Positions 36,501 through 51,500 of a stretch of DNA of 64,000 bases are shown one piece after another. Source of the DNA: Alphaproteobacteria bacterium (GTDB lineage: Bacteria > Pseudomonadota > Alphaproteobacteria > Rs-D84); NCBI GenBank assembly GCA_017615655.1, contig JAFZZS010000003.1, positions 1 through 64,000 on the forward strand, written 5' to 3'. The stretch's first letter is position 1. Every line of letters starts with the position of its first letter. Position numbers and translations under genes: made by a program. The notes below the pieces were generated by a model, which did no database searches, had not been told where the DNA came from, and saw nothing but the letters and a program-made list of their open reading frames with translations.

Positions 36501-39500
36501 AGTTTCAAGATAGGTGCCAAAGGTACGTTTTATATTGATTGGGGCGACGGCAGCCAGGTTGAAACCATAACTCGTACTGGAACAACCCCGACATTATATT
36601 CACACGTTTATAATGAAAATGGTGATGCCGAAGATGATCCAGTTTCCTATACCGTCCGATTTGGTGGTGTTGCAACCGGATACGCAACTGTTGCCAAAGG
36701 CGCAAATACTGATGCACGTCTGGCCGCATCCGCGATAAATTTTTATAGTGGCACCCCTGCACTTGTGAAAAATATATCTGGCTCGCTGGGTAAATTGTTT
36801 CCAACCATTAGTAATAGTGCAACAGATGGTCAACAACCAAGATTCTATTATACATTTCTAAACTGTACAAATTTGGAATCTATTCCTGCGGGATTGTTTA
36901 ATGGTGTTTATGGCGCACCACACAGATATATGTTTCAATCAACATTTAACGGGTGCAGCAAAATTACATCAATTCCCGAAGATTTATTTGCAACACTATA
37001 TGGCACCATAAATACAGATCATGTGGCTGTTTTTGTGGGAACATTTGCAAACATGCCCGCATTAACCACAATACCGGCTGGATTATTCAGAACCATTACC
37101 TCGGATCCAGTTGAAAGTTTGTTCTATCAAACATTCTATAACGATACAGGGTTAACAAGTATTCCTGCGGATTTGTTTAACAGTATTTCGGGCGCGCCCG
37201 CAGCCAGTATGTTCTATCAAACATTTTATGGTTGTACCGGATTAACCAGTATTCCAGGAACGTTGTTTAGTAATATCCGTGGCGCACCTGCCGGGTCCAT
37301 GTTCGCAGGTACATTCCAGGGTTGTACAGGCCTGACCGGACCAATCCCAGCAAACTTGTTTAGTGGTATCTCGGGCGCATCAACGGCCAATATGTTTGAA
37401 AACACATTTAATGGATGTTCAAATTTGTCAGGTTATGTGCCAACTAGCTTGTTCAAAAATATTACCAGCAGTGCGGCAACAAATATTATGAAAGATATTT
37501 TTGTGGGAACAAACTTGGATACCACCTGCCCCACCGGGACATCGCAATATACGACCGGATTCGAATCATGGTGGTCGGGCAAAGTTGCCTGTGGACCCGA
37601 GGTTGATACATCAAACCTTGGCAATGAAAAATTCACCATTACCACAACGAATTTAGCCGCCAATACCACATTTAAATTTAGTTTGTCCGCCGCCGGTACA
37701 TTCGCAGTTGATTGGGGCGATGGCATAACCGAAGAAATTGTGCGCAGTGGTGTCGCCGCAAATACCTATCAACATACATATACAACCGCCGGTTCATATC
37801 AGATTAAATTCTATGGAACTGGAACCGCCTATGCGACCTCGGCTACAGTTCCCGCAATCGGTTTCTTTAATGGAACACGTGCAAATCAATCCAGTGCGAT
37901 CACCGCACGCGGTACTGAACAATACATTGCTGGAATTTCTGGATCATTGGGTGCATTATTCCCAACAATCGGTGACGGCGTTGCATCTGGAACGCAACCA
38001 CGATTCTATCAGACCTTTGCCGGTGCAATAAACATGACCAGTTCGATACCTGAAACATTGTTTAGTGGTATAACCGGAAAACCAGCAAGTTATATGTTCG
38101 ATAACACATTCTATGGATGCACGGGATTAACTGGTTCAATACCTGCAACATTATTTAGCGGTCTATCTGGAACGCCGGCAGATTATCTGTTCTATTATAC
38201 GTTCTATGGATGCGCGGGATTAACCGGTTCAATTCCTGCAACGTTGTTTAGTGGTGTCCAAGGCGCCCCAGGGGCACAGATGTTTGCAAACACATTTTAT
38301 GGATGCACCGGGTTAAGTGGCTCTATACCGGCGACATTGTTTAGTAGTATACGTGGTGCACCAACAAACTATTTATTTGCAGGCACATTCGAGGGCTGTA
38401 CAGGCCTGACTGGATCAATTCCCGAAGACTTATTCAGTGGTATTTCCGGGGCAACCGCAGATTATATGTTCAGTCAAACATTTATGGGATGTACGGGGCT
38501 AACTGGTTCGATACCGGCTGGGTTGTTTAGAAATATTACTGGGAACTCTAATACCAGTACTGGTATGTTCTATAGAACATTCAAAGGATGTTCAGGGCTA
38601 ACTGGATCGGTTCCGTCACGTTTGTTTAGATACAGCACGGGATTTAGACGTTCATATGTGTTCTATGAAACATTCAATGGATGTTCAGGCTTGACCGGAT
38701 ATATTCCGTATGATGTATGGCCATTAGATCCAACGGGGCAATTGAATTGGTCTACGCTAAGCAATACATCAGATTTCTATACAAACATGTTTGCTGGTGC
38801 GACCAGTTTAGCAACCGAATGTCCAACTGGAATGTTGCGGTATAATGCAGGAATTGATTCCAGTATTTCACCATACGTTATGTGCATTGACCCAAGCAAT
38901 TGGGGTGATGCCAAGTTCACCGTTACCACAACCGAAATGGCGGCAAACACAACATTCTCGGTAACATTTGCGTTTGCAGGAACTATTTATATTGATTGGG
39001 GTGATGGATCCGGATCGCGTTACTATTATGCGACATCGAATACAAGTTTCAGCGCCTATACCATGAGTCATAAATATACAACCGCGGGTTCGTATCAGAT
39101 TAAATTCTATGGTGCAGGAACCAAATATCGCAGTAATGGGTACGCAATATCATTCAAAAATAATACAAATGTTGCGGGAATATCTGGCAACTTGGGCGCA
39201 TTGTTGCCGGCTGCAAACGGCACAACGCCATGGTTCCAAGAAGTGTTCAGTGGCTGTACCAGCCTTACTGGCACAATCCCAGATTACTTGTTTGGCAATC
39301 CGGCATCATCCTCGGCACCAAATAAGTTTAATGCGGCGTTCCAGGGATGCACCGCATTGAACACGTTCATCCCACCGACCTTGTTCAAGGGTTATAGTGG
39401 AACCTATAGTAATCAATTTACCAATGTGTTTGCGGATTCTGCGGTGCTAACGGAATGCCCCACCGGCTATGTACAGTATACGACCGGGCTGGAATCATAT

Positions 39501-42500
39501 TTTTCAGGTCGTGTTGCGTGCGTTCCAGAACGGACTGCGGTTGAATTGGGCGATGCAAAGTTTACCGTCACCACAACGGAATTAGCGGCAGATACAATAT
39601 TCAGTTTCAAACTGTCTGCGGCAGGTACATTCTATGTTGATTGGGGCGATGGCAGCGATATTCAAACTATATCTGACGCGCGCACAACCGAACGTACATA
39701 TTCACATACATATGCAAATGCCGGTTCATATCAAATTAAATTCTGGGGCGAGGCAACCGCGTATTCCACAACAGATATGGTCGCCGCAATAAGATTCTTT
39801 ACTGGGTCGTATAACAATAATTCCACATTTAACAGTATAACCACACGTGGCAGTGAACAATATATTGCCGGAATTTCTGGGTCTTTGGGCGCCCTATTCC
39901 CGACGATTGGTACTGGCGCGGTCAATGGTCAACAACCACGATTCACAGAAACATTTTCTGGTGCAATTAATTTAACAAGTTCAATACCAGTGAATCTGTT
40001 TAACGGTATTGTTGGAAAACCCGTATCAAATATGTTCTTCTTGCTGTTTGATGCGTGCACAAATTTATCGGGAACAATTCCGGCACATATGCTGGGAAAC
40101 CTTTCTGGTGCGCCGGCAGAAAATGCATTTAATGGTATATTCAGAAATTGCAGCAGCCTAACTGGCACCATACCTGCAGATATGTTTAGTGGGGTATCTG
40201 GTGCGCCACAAAATTATACATTTGCGAATATATTCTCGGGTTGTACGGGACTTTCTGGTTCAATACCGGCGACGCTGTTTAGTGGCGTAACTGGTGCTGT
40301 CAAAGAAGGGGCATTTGAAAACACATTTGGCGGATGCACAGGTTTGTCTGGGTATGTGTCCCCCACATTGTTCGCAGGTATTACTGGGACGGCGACTAAA
40401 TTTATGAACAATGTATTTGTTAATTCTGGTCTGTCCACGACATGTCCAGATAATATGGTGCAATATATAACCGGATTGGAATCTTACTGGTCCAGCAAGG
40501 TTGCCTGTGTTGAACCATTTATAACACCTGTGGTCTTGAATTATGGTACCGCGACAACTGCAGGTGTGCCCGCTGCGGTCTATTTGAAATACGGTACAGG
40601 ATTTTATTCTGATTCAAATGCGACAACCCAATTTACACAAATGTCTACATTGCCGGCGCAATCTGGAATGGGATTCAATGGATATTGGACTGGCGATGCT
40701 GGCACTGGGACCCAGGTTATTGATGCAAACGGCAACATCATCAGCAACGCAACAACGTTAAGATTGGCAAAACTGGGCGATGAAAGCATAACGCTGTATG
40801 CAGATATGCCAGATCGATATACTGTGACATACAATTGTGGCGAAGGAACCGGAACCGCACCAGCAAATGACTATATATTAGATGGGCACTCATTTACCCC
40901 CGCCGGCAGTACATGTTCACGTGATGGATACGTATTTAAGGGCTGGGCGGTTAGTGGCACCAACGATATTGTTTTTGGTGCATTTACATGGAATTATAAC
41001 GAAAGCAAGGCATTTATGGCGCAATGGACAGAAGAAAAATTTGCTGTCACCACAACAAATTTATCAGCAAATACGGCATTTAGTTTCAAACTATCTGCAG
41101 CGGGTACATTCTATGTTGATTGGGGTGATGGCACGATGCAGAAAATAACTCGCACCAATACAACCGAAACCACATACACACATACATATGAAAATGCCGG
41201 AACATACCAGATTAAATTCGGCGGTGTTGCAACGGGATATTCAACAGATTCGTCATCTGCTGTAATAAATTTCAGTGGCAACACCAAGATTGCCGAAATT
41301 TCTGGATCTTTGGGGGCCTTGTTTCCAACCATTTTACCGGCAACAACTAATGGAAATCAACCAAGGTTTACTAACACATTCTCTAATTGCACCAACCTTA
41401 CTGGAACAATCCCTGCAACCCTGTTCAGTGGTATTTCCGGCGCACCAGTAACAGGTATGTTCAATTCAACATTCTATGGATGCACGGGATTAACTGGTTC
41501 AATACCTGCAACATTATTTAGCGGTCTGTCTGGAACGCCGGCAGATTATCTGTTCAGTTACACATTTTATGGATGCACGGGATTGACTGGCTCTATACCG
41601 GCCACATTATTTAGTGGTATTTCAGGTACACCGGCACGCGCTATGTTCGCTTACACGTTTCAGGCTTGTACTGGGCTAAGCGGTTCAATACCGGCCACAT
41701 TATTTAGTGGTATTTCAGGTACACCGGCACAAGGTATGTTCCAGGGCACCTTCAGTAATTGTACTGGGCTAAGCGGTTCAATACCGGCCACATTGTTTAG
41801 TGGTATTTCAGGTACACCGGCATCACATATGTTCCGTGAGACATTCACGGGTTGCAGTGGATTAAGCGATTCAATACCGGCCACATTATTTAGTGGTATC
41901 TCAGGTGCTGCGGCAGAATATATGTTCAAAGAAACATTCCGGGGGTGTACCGGGCTGACCAGTTATATTTCACCAAAATTGTTCGCAAGAATTACCGGGA
42001 CCGCCGACAGCATGATGGACAGGATATTCAATAACACGGGACTGGCGACGTCATGCGGTAATTATGCCAAGATGCAATATATAACCGGTTTTGAATCATC
42101 ATGGGATTCTAAGGTTTCATGTGGCGATTTTGTTACACCAATTGATTTGAATAACGAAAATGCCGATACCGGTTCGGATCCAACAAGAATATATTTAAGA
42201 TGGGGCCTTAGGTTCACTACTGATGAGCATGCAAATCTACAGGATTTTCTGCGAATGACCACCCTGCCCACAAAATCTGGCAAAAGATTTAATGGATATT
42301 GGACTGGCGAAAATGCCACGGGAACCAAGATTATTGATGCAAATGGTGAACTTATCAATACAGCCGAAAACAAAAAAATAACAAAGGTAACCGACGAAAC
42401 TTTCACCCTGTATGCCGGATTTAGTGATTCATATAATGTTACATACAGTTGTGGCGATGGCACCGGAGATGCGCCTGCGGCAGATATCGCGGCTGAACAT

Positions 42501-45500
42501 TTCTCATTTACACCAGCAGAAAACACATGTGTGCGCGATGGATATTCATTTAATGGTTGGGCCATCAGTGGCACCAATACGGTTGTTTCAGATACATTTG
42601 AATGGACATATACCGAGGATAAAACCCTTACTGCCCAATGGCGCGAAGGTAAATTTATCATCACTACAACAAATTTATCAAGCAATAGTACTTTTAGTTT
42701 CAAACTAAGTGCCAAGGGAACCTTTACGGTTGATTGGGGTGATGGTTCAGCGGTTCAAACAATTACACGCGACTCTACTAGCGTTGGTACCTATTCACGT
42801 AAATATACAAGTGCCGGGGTTCGAACAATTATATTTAATGGTGTCGCAACGGGATATTCAACAAACTCTGCGGCAATTAGTTTTTCTGGTAACACTTACA
42901 TTGCTGGAATTTTGGGGTCTTTGGGTGCGTTGTTCCCGACAATTTCACCGGCGTCTACTGCTGGGAACCAACCAAGATTCAACAGCACATTCTATAATTG
43001 CACTAACCTTGCCGGAACAATACCTGTAAATCTGTTTAGTGGTATTTCGGGTGCACCAGTACAGTATATGTTCGGTGGCACGTTCTATGGTTGCAGTAAG
43101 TTAACAGGTTCAATCCCTGCGAACTTGTTCAGTGGTATTTCTGGCACACCAGCAAACAATATGTTCTATCAAACATTCTATGGTTGCAGTAAGTTAACAG
43201 GTTCAATCCCTGCGAACTTGTTCAGTGGTATTTCGGGTGCACCAGCATCATATATGTTCCAAGAAACATTCCGGGGTTGTACCGGGCTGACCAGCATACC
43301 TGCAACCCTGTTCAGTGGTATTTCCGGCACACCAGCAGACAGTATGTTCTATGAGACATTCTATGGTTGTACTGGGTTAACAGGTGAAATCCCGGCAACA
43401 TTGTTTAGTCGTATTTCTGGCGCACCAGCAGGCAGTATGTTCTATCAGACGTTCAAGGGGTGCACTGGGCTAAGCGGTTCAATACCAGCAACATTATTTA
43501 GTGGTATCTCGGGCGCACCAGGATATTCTATGTTCTTTGAAACATTCTATGGTTGTACTGGGCTAAGCGGTTCAATCCCAGGAAACCTGTTTGGTGGCAT
43601 TTATGGACCGGCGGCAACAAATATGTTTTATCAAACGTTCAGGGATTGCACTGGGCTGTCCAGTTATGTTCCACCGCAACTGTTTGCAAGGATTACCGGA
43701 TCTGCGGCCAGCATGATGTCCAATGTGTTTTATAACACTGGGTTGGCGACATCATGTGATGATTATGATTTAACACAATATATTACCGGGTTTGAATCAT
43801 TATGGAATTCCAAGGTATCATGTGTCGAACCATATGTTACACCAATTACATTGAATGATATGGATGCAACAACATCATCCGCACCGGGAACAATCTATGT
43901 TAAATATCGTGACGGATTCTATTCTAATGTTGGTGCGACAAGTGTCCTGGCCGCGTTAAGCACATTACCGACCAAAACCGATAGATTCTTTAATGGATAC
44001 TGGACCGCAACCGAGGGTTCCGGAACACAAATCATTGATGCCAACGGTGATATTATCAGCAACGATACCACAACCCAGGTTGCCAAGATCAATGATGAAA
44101 GTGTAACCCTGTATGCAGACTGGTTAATCAACTATAATGTTACATACAACTGTGGCGGTGGCACCGGGGACGCACCCACCGCAACAACGGTATTAACACG
44201 TGAAAAGTTTGTTCCGGCGACAAATACATGTACCAAAGATGGATACTTCTTTGCCGGATGGGCGGTCAGTAATACTGATGATGTTATCCGAGAACCCAGC
44301 ATCCAGTGGAAATATACCGAAGATAAAACACTGACGGCGCAATGGATCGAAGATAAGTTTACCGTTACCACAACAAATCTATCAGCGAATGATAGTTTCA
44401 GTTTCAACATGAGTGCCATAGGTACATTCTATGTTAACTGGGGCGATGGTAATATTCAGGTAATTACACGCAACAGCACCAGTAATAATACATATTCACA
44501 CACCTATACCGATGCCGGTACATATCAGATTAAATTTGGTGGTATCGCGACAGGATATTTAACAAGCTATGCGGCAATTAGTTTTTCTGGTAACACCAAA
44601 GTTGCCGGAATTTCTGGATCTTTGGGTGCATTGTTCCCGACAATTTCACCGGCATCAACCAGTGGCAATCAACCAAGATTCAGCAGCACATTCTATAATT
44701 GCACGAACCTTGCCGGAACAATACCGGAAAATCTGTTTAGTGGTATTTCGGGACAGCCAATATCGTATATGTTTTCTCAAACATTCTTTGGTTGTTCAAA
44801 TTTAACAGGCTCAATCCCTGAAAATCTGTTTGGCAATTTATCAGGCGCACCAGCAAGCTATATGTTCGATAGCACATTCTATAATTGCAGTAAGTTGACC
44901 GGTTCAATCCCTGCGAACTTGTTTGCCAATTTATCGGGTGAATGGAGTTATTATGGATTTTATCGGATGTTCTATGGGTGCAGTCGATTATCAGGTTATA
45001 TTTACCCGCAATTATTTGCAAATATTAAAAACCAGAGTTCACAATATAGACCTATGACCGATATATTCTATAATTCAGGCATATCGACATCTTGTCCAAG
45101 CAACATGGTACAATATTTGACCGGTTTTGAATCATACTGGAATGGCAAGGTTTCATGTATTGAACCAAAAGATGTTTCGGATATGGGTGATGCGAAATTT
45201 ACCGTAACAACAACAAATATGCCGGCAGATTCGAATTTCAATTTCAATTTGTCCGCGGCGGGTGAATTCTTGGTTGATTGCGGAAATACGATAACCGAAA
45301 TTGACGAATATATAGATAAAGAAACCGGTCAAATGGTTACCGAGGAACACACATATCCCCAGACGATATATATCGCACGTAACACAATATCAAATCAAAC
45401 ATATTCTTGCTATTACGAAGACGCAGGTGTGCACCAGATAACATTCTATGGAACGGGAACCGGGTATTCGGCATCATACGACAACATCGCCGCAATCAGT

Positions 45501-48500
45501 TTTGCAAATAATTCGTATCTTGCCGGAATTTCCGGATCGTTGGGTGCACTGTTCCCGACCATTTCACCGGCATCAACCATGGGTAATCAACCGCGATTCT
45601 ATCAAACATTCTATAATTGCACGAACCTTGCCGGTTCAATTCCCGAAAATCTGTTTAGTGGAATTTGGGGTTACCCAACATATCGTATGTTCGTCAGCAC
45701 ATTCCAAAGTTGTTCAAAGTTAACAGGTTCAATCCCTGAAAATCTGTTTGGTAATATTGCTGGAAATATGGATTACGAGACATTCACCTCAACATTCGGT
45801 GATTGCAGTGGCTTGTCCGGGTATGTTCCAAAGTCATTGTTCGAAAATATCACTGGCAATAGTTATTATATGAATGGTATATTCTACCATACGAATTTGT
45901 TAACCAAATGTCCGGTCGGAACCAAGCAATATACAACCGGATTTGAATCACGCTGGAATTCCAAGGTTGCATGTGAACCAGGTATATCAGATGATGATGC
46001 AGAATTCAGTGTTTATATTGAAACCCCACAACCAGAAAAACCCGAAAATCTCGAGGATGAACCTATCAGCGCCGTAATGTCGTTTACCTTGTCGGCGGCG
46101 GGAACATTCTGGGTTGATTGGGGCGATGGCACAGTTGACAAGATTGAACGTACCAATGTAACCCCAACCGTATATTCACATACGTATTATTGGGGGGGCG
46201 AACATCGTATTAACTTTATCCATGAATCTATCACAGGATACAGCACTAATATGATAACCCCGGCGATCAGTTTTGCAAATAATGAATACATGTATGAGTT
46301 CTCGGGATCTTTGGGTGCATTGTTCCCAACAGTCCAGGTTGCAAACACCGTACAGCAGCCACGATTCTATCAGACGTTCAAGGGTTGCACAAATCTTGAC
46401 ATGAGAATCCCAGAAGGTCTGTTTAGTGGAATATATGGCGCACCAGTATCCCACATGTTCGAAGGGTTATTCCAGGGCTGTACCGGATTGGTCAGTCGAA
46501 TTCCGGGTGATTTGTTTGCCGGTTTATCCGGTGCGCCGACAATCGGTCTGTTTGCAAACACATTTAACGGATGCAACCGATTAGATGGGTATATACCATC
46601 CGGGTTATTCGCCGGCATCAATGGTACCCCGGCAATCAGTATGTTCGAAGGCACATTCAAAGGGTGCAGTCAGTTGTCCGATGAAATCCCAGAAGATTTA
46701 TTCAGTGGAATCCAGGGTGCACCGGCGGAACGCATGTTCTTTGAAACATTTGATGGGTGCAGCAGCCTGTCCGGATATATCTATCCACAAACATTTGCCG
46801 GCATTGCACGTGTGAATGTTCAAAACATGATGACAAACATATTTAACAACAGTGGTCTGGATACATCCTGTCCGAGTGGCACGACAATATTCCTGACCGG
46901 GTTCGAAGATTACTTTGGTGGCAAGGTTTCATGCAAGGCGCAAAATTGGCCGGACAGCACGAGCCTATACATTCTTACCGATGTGCTGGGTGTGGGTGAT
47001 ACGGTTACATTCGCGCTGTCGGCGGTTGGAACATTCTCAGTTGATTGGGGTGACGGTAGCAGCGATTTGATAGAACGCACCAATACGACACCAACCACCT
47101 ATTCCCACACATATGCGGGTGGCGACGAATACACAATTCAAATCGGCAGTACGAATGTCACCGCATATTCAACCGATGAAACAACCGCCGCGATTAGTTT
47201 TGAAAACAATACGCATATTGTCGGTGTTTTTGGGGCATTATTCAGACTGATGCCGATTTTAGGTAATGGAAATAGCAACATACCGCGATTCTATCGCACA
47301 TTCCGCAACTGCACCGCATTAGAATCGTTTAATAGGGAATTACTGAGTCCTGGTGAACTCGCATACCCTGATGGGTTAACCAGCACATATGTATCGCATA
47401 TGTTTGACGGCATGTTCGAAGGGTGCACATCGTTGGATATGTCCAAGGATGGTTCTGGGTCGCCGTTTATAGATCCGTACCTGTTCGATTACCTGGGTGG
47501 AACACCGGCGGCATATACATTTGCCAATATGTTCAAGGGCTGCACAAGCCTGGCCGGATATATACCACCAGATTTATTCAAGAATGCACATATGGATGGA
47601 ACGGCAAGCAACCTGATGACCGATATATTCGCAAATTCTGGGTTGGATACAACCTGTCCAAATGATATGTCACAATTTACAACCGGGTTTGAATCATCAT
47701 TCTCGGGCAAGGTATCATGTATGTCTGCATGGGATATGCCACACATTAGTTTTCAAACAATTGATTTGGGACCAAACGAAAGTATGACGTTTAGTTTCAA
47801 ACTGTCCGCCAAGGGAACATTTATGGTCGATTGGGGCGATGGCACAACCCAGGAAATAGACCGCAACAGCACAACCGAAACTACATACACACATACGTAT
47901 ACGAATGACAGCGAGAAGGAAGATCGGGAATATACAATTACACTTTATGGAACGGCAACCGAATATTCAACCAGTGAAACAACCGCCGCAATCAGTTTCG
48001 CGGGCAATGAAAATCTGGCGTTGGTATGGGGCACATTCAGTAATGTATTCCCAACAATCGGTAACGGAACAGTTGCGGGTCAACAACCACGATTCTATCA
48101 GACATTCAAAGATTGTGTAAATATGGATAATGATGGAATATCCTTTAGTACTCTGCGTGGCGCACCGGTATCGCATATGTTTGATGGAACATTCGAAAAC
48201 ACCAGTCTTTCATGGATTGATTCTTATATGTTTACCAATGAATGGATTAATGATAGTGGTGACCAAGATGTCCTGGTAATTGATGGTGGTATATCGGGCG
48301 CACCGGCGGCATATGTATTTGCGAATACATTTGCCGGAACGCGTATTAGCGACATTCCAGAAAATCTGTTCTGGGGGCTTTCCGGCGCACCGGCGGCACA
48401 TATGTTTGAAAACACGTTCGCCGGAACTCCTGTAACCGGGGTATCAAGTTATCTGTTTACCCGTCCATTATACAGATATTCTGATGATAGCCAAATCGGC

Positions 48501-51500
48501 GTTGTGGGTATATCGGGCGCACCGGCGGCATACATGTTTGCCGGAACATTCGCAGATACCCGGTTATATAGTCTGCCAGATGGAATATTCGACGGTATAT
48601 CGGGCGCACCGGCACCATATATGTATTACGGAACATTTTCTGGGTGTGGGAATCATTGGAGTGGTTTAAACGATGGATTCTTTGGTAATATATCTGGCGC
48701 CGCCGCCGAGGGTATGTTCAAGGAAACATTTACCAAGAACACAGGTCTGGGTGGTTATGTTCCACCATATCTGTTCAAGAATATTACCGGAACCGCAACC
48801 GATATGATGACCCAGATATTCCATGACACCAGTTTGACCGAAGATTGTACAAAATGGGACAGCGCCCTGGCACAATATATAACCGGATTTGAATCTTGGT
48901 GGGAAGGTAAAGTTGCGTGTTTTGACGGTGGTGATATGCCATGGATACAATTTGGAACAGTCAGTGTAGAACCCGAAGAAAGTATGACATTTAGTTTCAA
49001 ACTGTCCGCCAAGGGTAACTTTGTGATTACTTGGGGTGATGGCACGATGCAGGAAATAACCCGCACCAATACAACCGAAACTACATACACACATACGTAT
49101 ACGAATGACGACGAGAAGGAAGACCGGGAATATACAATTACACTTTATGGAACGGCAACCGAATATTCAACCAGTGAAACAACCGCCGCAATCAGTTTCA
49201 CCGGGAACGAGGGACTGGCATGGGCGTGGGGTGTATTTGGTAATGTATTCCCGGTAATTGGTAATGGCACAGTTGCGGGTCAACAACCACGATACTATCA
49301 GACATTTAAGAATTGCGTTAATATGACGTATAGTGGTGTGTTCTTCCGGGGTGACGATAGAAATACGTGGCATGCTGCACCGGTATCGCATATGTTTGAT
49401 GGGACATTCGAAAACACCGGTATAACAGGCGTATTCAGTGATATGTTTAGCAGTGACATATATGGGGATGATATTATTGGTATTTCGGGCGCACCGGCAC
49501 CATATATGTTCGCAAATACGTTCAAAAGTTCTGCATTGCAATCTGTGTCAAGTGACCTATTCCGTGGAATATCGGGCGCACCGGCGGCACATATGTTTGA
49601 AAACACATTCGCCGGATGCGAAGATTTGAATATGGAATTAGATAGCAATCTGTTTAGTGGTATTTCGGGCGCACCCGCCGAATATATGTTCGCCGGAACA
49701 TTTGCTGGATGCGAAAGTTTGTATAACAGTATCCCAGAAAACATGTTCAGCGGTATTGATGGCGCACCGGCGGCACATATGTTTGAAAGAACATTTGCCG
49801 GATGCAGTCTCCTTGGTGGTGAAATCCCTGCAGACCTGTTCAGCGGTGTTGCCGGAACCGCCGCCGCCGATATGTTCCATGAAACCTTTGCGGGATGCAG
49901 TGGGTTGTATGGCAGCCTGCCTGCGAACCTGTTTATCGGTATTACCGGTTCCGCCGCCGAGATGTTCGCCGGAACATTTGATGGTTGTAGCAATTTATCT
50001 GGGTACATACCACCGACCATGTTCCAAAATATAACCGGAACCGCAACCGATATGATGACCGATATATTTGCAAATACTAATTTGGTCGAAGATTGCGCGG
50101 AATATGACAGCGAATTGACCGAATATACAACCGGGTTTGAATCATATTGGGATGGCAAGGTTTCATGTGTACCAGATGAAATTGAAGAATTAAATAATGC
50201 AAAACTTTATTTAAGTACCACCGGATTGGGAATTGGCGACACGTTTAGTTTCAAACTGTCCGCCAAAGGTGAATTTATGGTTGATTGGGGCGATGGAACG
50301 CCAATTCAAGTAATTATCCGCAACAATACAACCGAAACCACATATTCGCACACATATGAAAATGAACCCGCATGGTGCAGTGACAGTGGTGGTGGCAAGA
50401 AAGGCGGATGCGAAGAAGGTGCAGACTATTGGTTGGCGTTTGATGGGTTGGCAACCGGATATTCAACAAATGAAACAACCGCCGCAATCAGTTTTGCAAA
50501 CAATCCGTACATCGCCGATACCGAAGGATTGGCTTTGGGCAGAATGTTCCCAACAATTGGCAAAGGAACTCTCAGCGGTCAACAGCCACGATTCTACCAA
50601 ACATTCAAGAATTGTACGAACTTTAAAATAGATGCCAGAAGATCGGTGTTTGGCGAATGCAATGTATCTGCTGGTGGCATAATTGTGGACGAGAAAAAAG
50701 GTGTTTCAGATAATTGCATGGGTATATTCACCGGCGTCTTTGGTCAACCGGTATCACATATGTTTGATGCCACCTTCGAAGGAACCAAGATATATGGCAC
50801 ACTGCCACTGGGATTGTTCATTGATATATATGGAACACCGGTTCCATATGTATTCGCAAACACGTTCAAAGGGTGCACAAACCTGGGGTTAGATGAGAAT
50901 GGTGATGTCCTAGACAGTTCTGCATTGCCATCTGGACTGTTTGCGGGGTTGGTCGGCGCACCGGCGGCACACATGTTCGAAAGTACATTTGAAAACTGTT
51001 CCAACATGCGTGGCAGCATACCGCACCTGTTCAATGTTGCGAAATACGGATTATCATCGGGCAGTAGCATTAGCATTGGTGATATATCTGAAGTGGCGGC
51101 ACGTAAGTCCAGTGTGCAGAGGACAACAAGTGTGGCACGTAATGCAACCGGTGCACGTGGCGCATTGAATGCACGTGGTGCGGTGGCACGTAATGCAATA
51201 AATGCACGTGGCGCATCCGCGATATCACGCAGTCCAAGTGTCCGCGGGGGTGCTGAGGAGGTGGTTGAAGAAATTGTAAATGTGCCCGGATCTTCGTCTA
51301 TATCTTCGTCTATATCGGCGGATATGTTTAGTGGTATTTCCGGCGCACCGGCGGCATATATGTTCTCGAAAACATTCAAGGGGTGCAGTAATTTAACCGG
51401 TGGTATACCACAAACGCTGTTTGCGGGCGTTGCCGGCGCACCGGCGGCATATATGTTCGAAGAAACATTCGCCGGATGCAGCGGTCTGGAAAGCATACCG

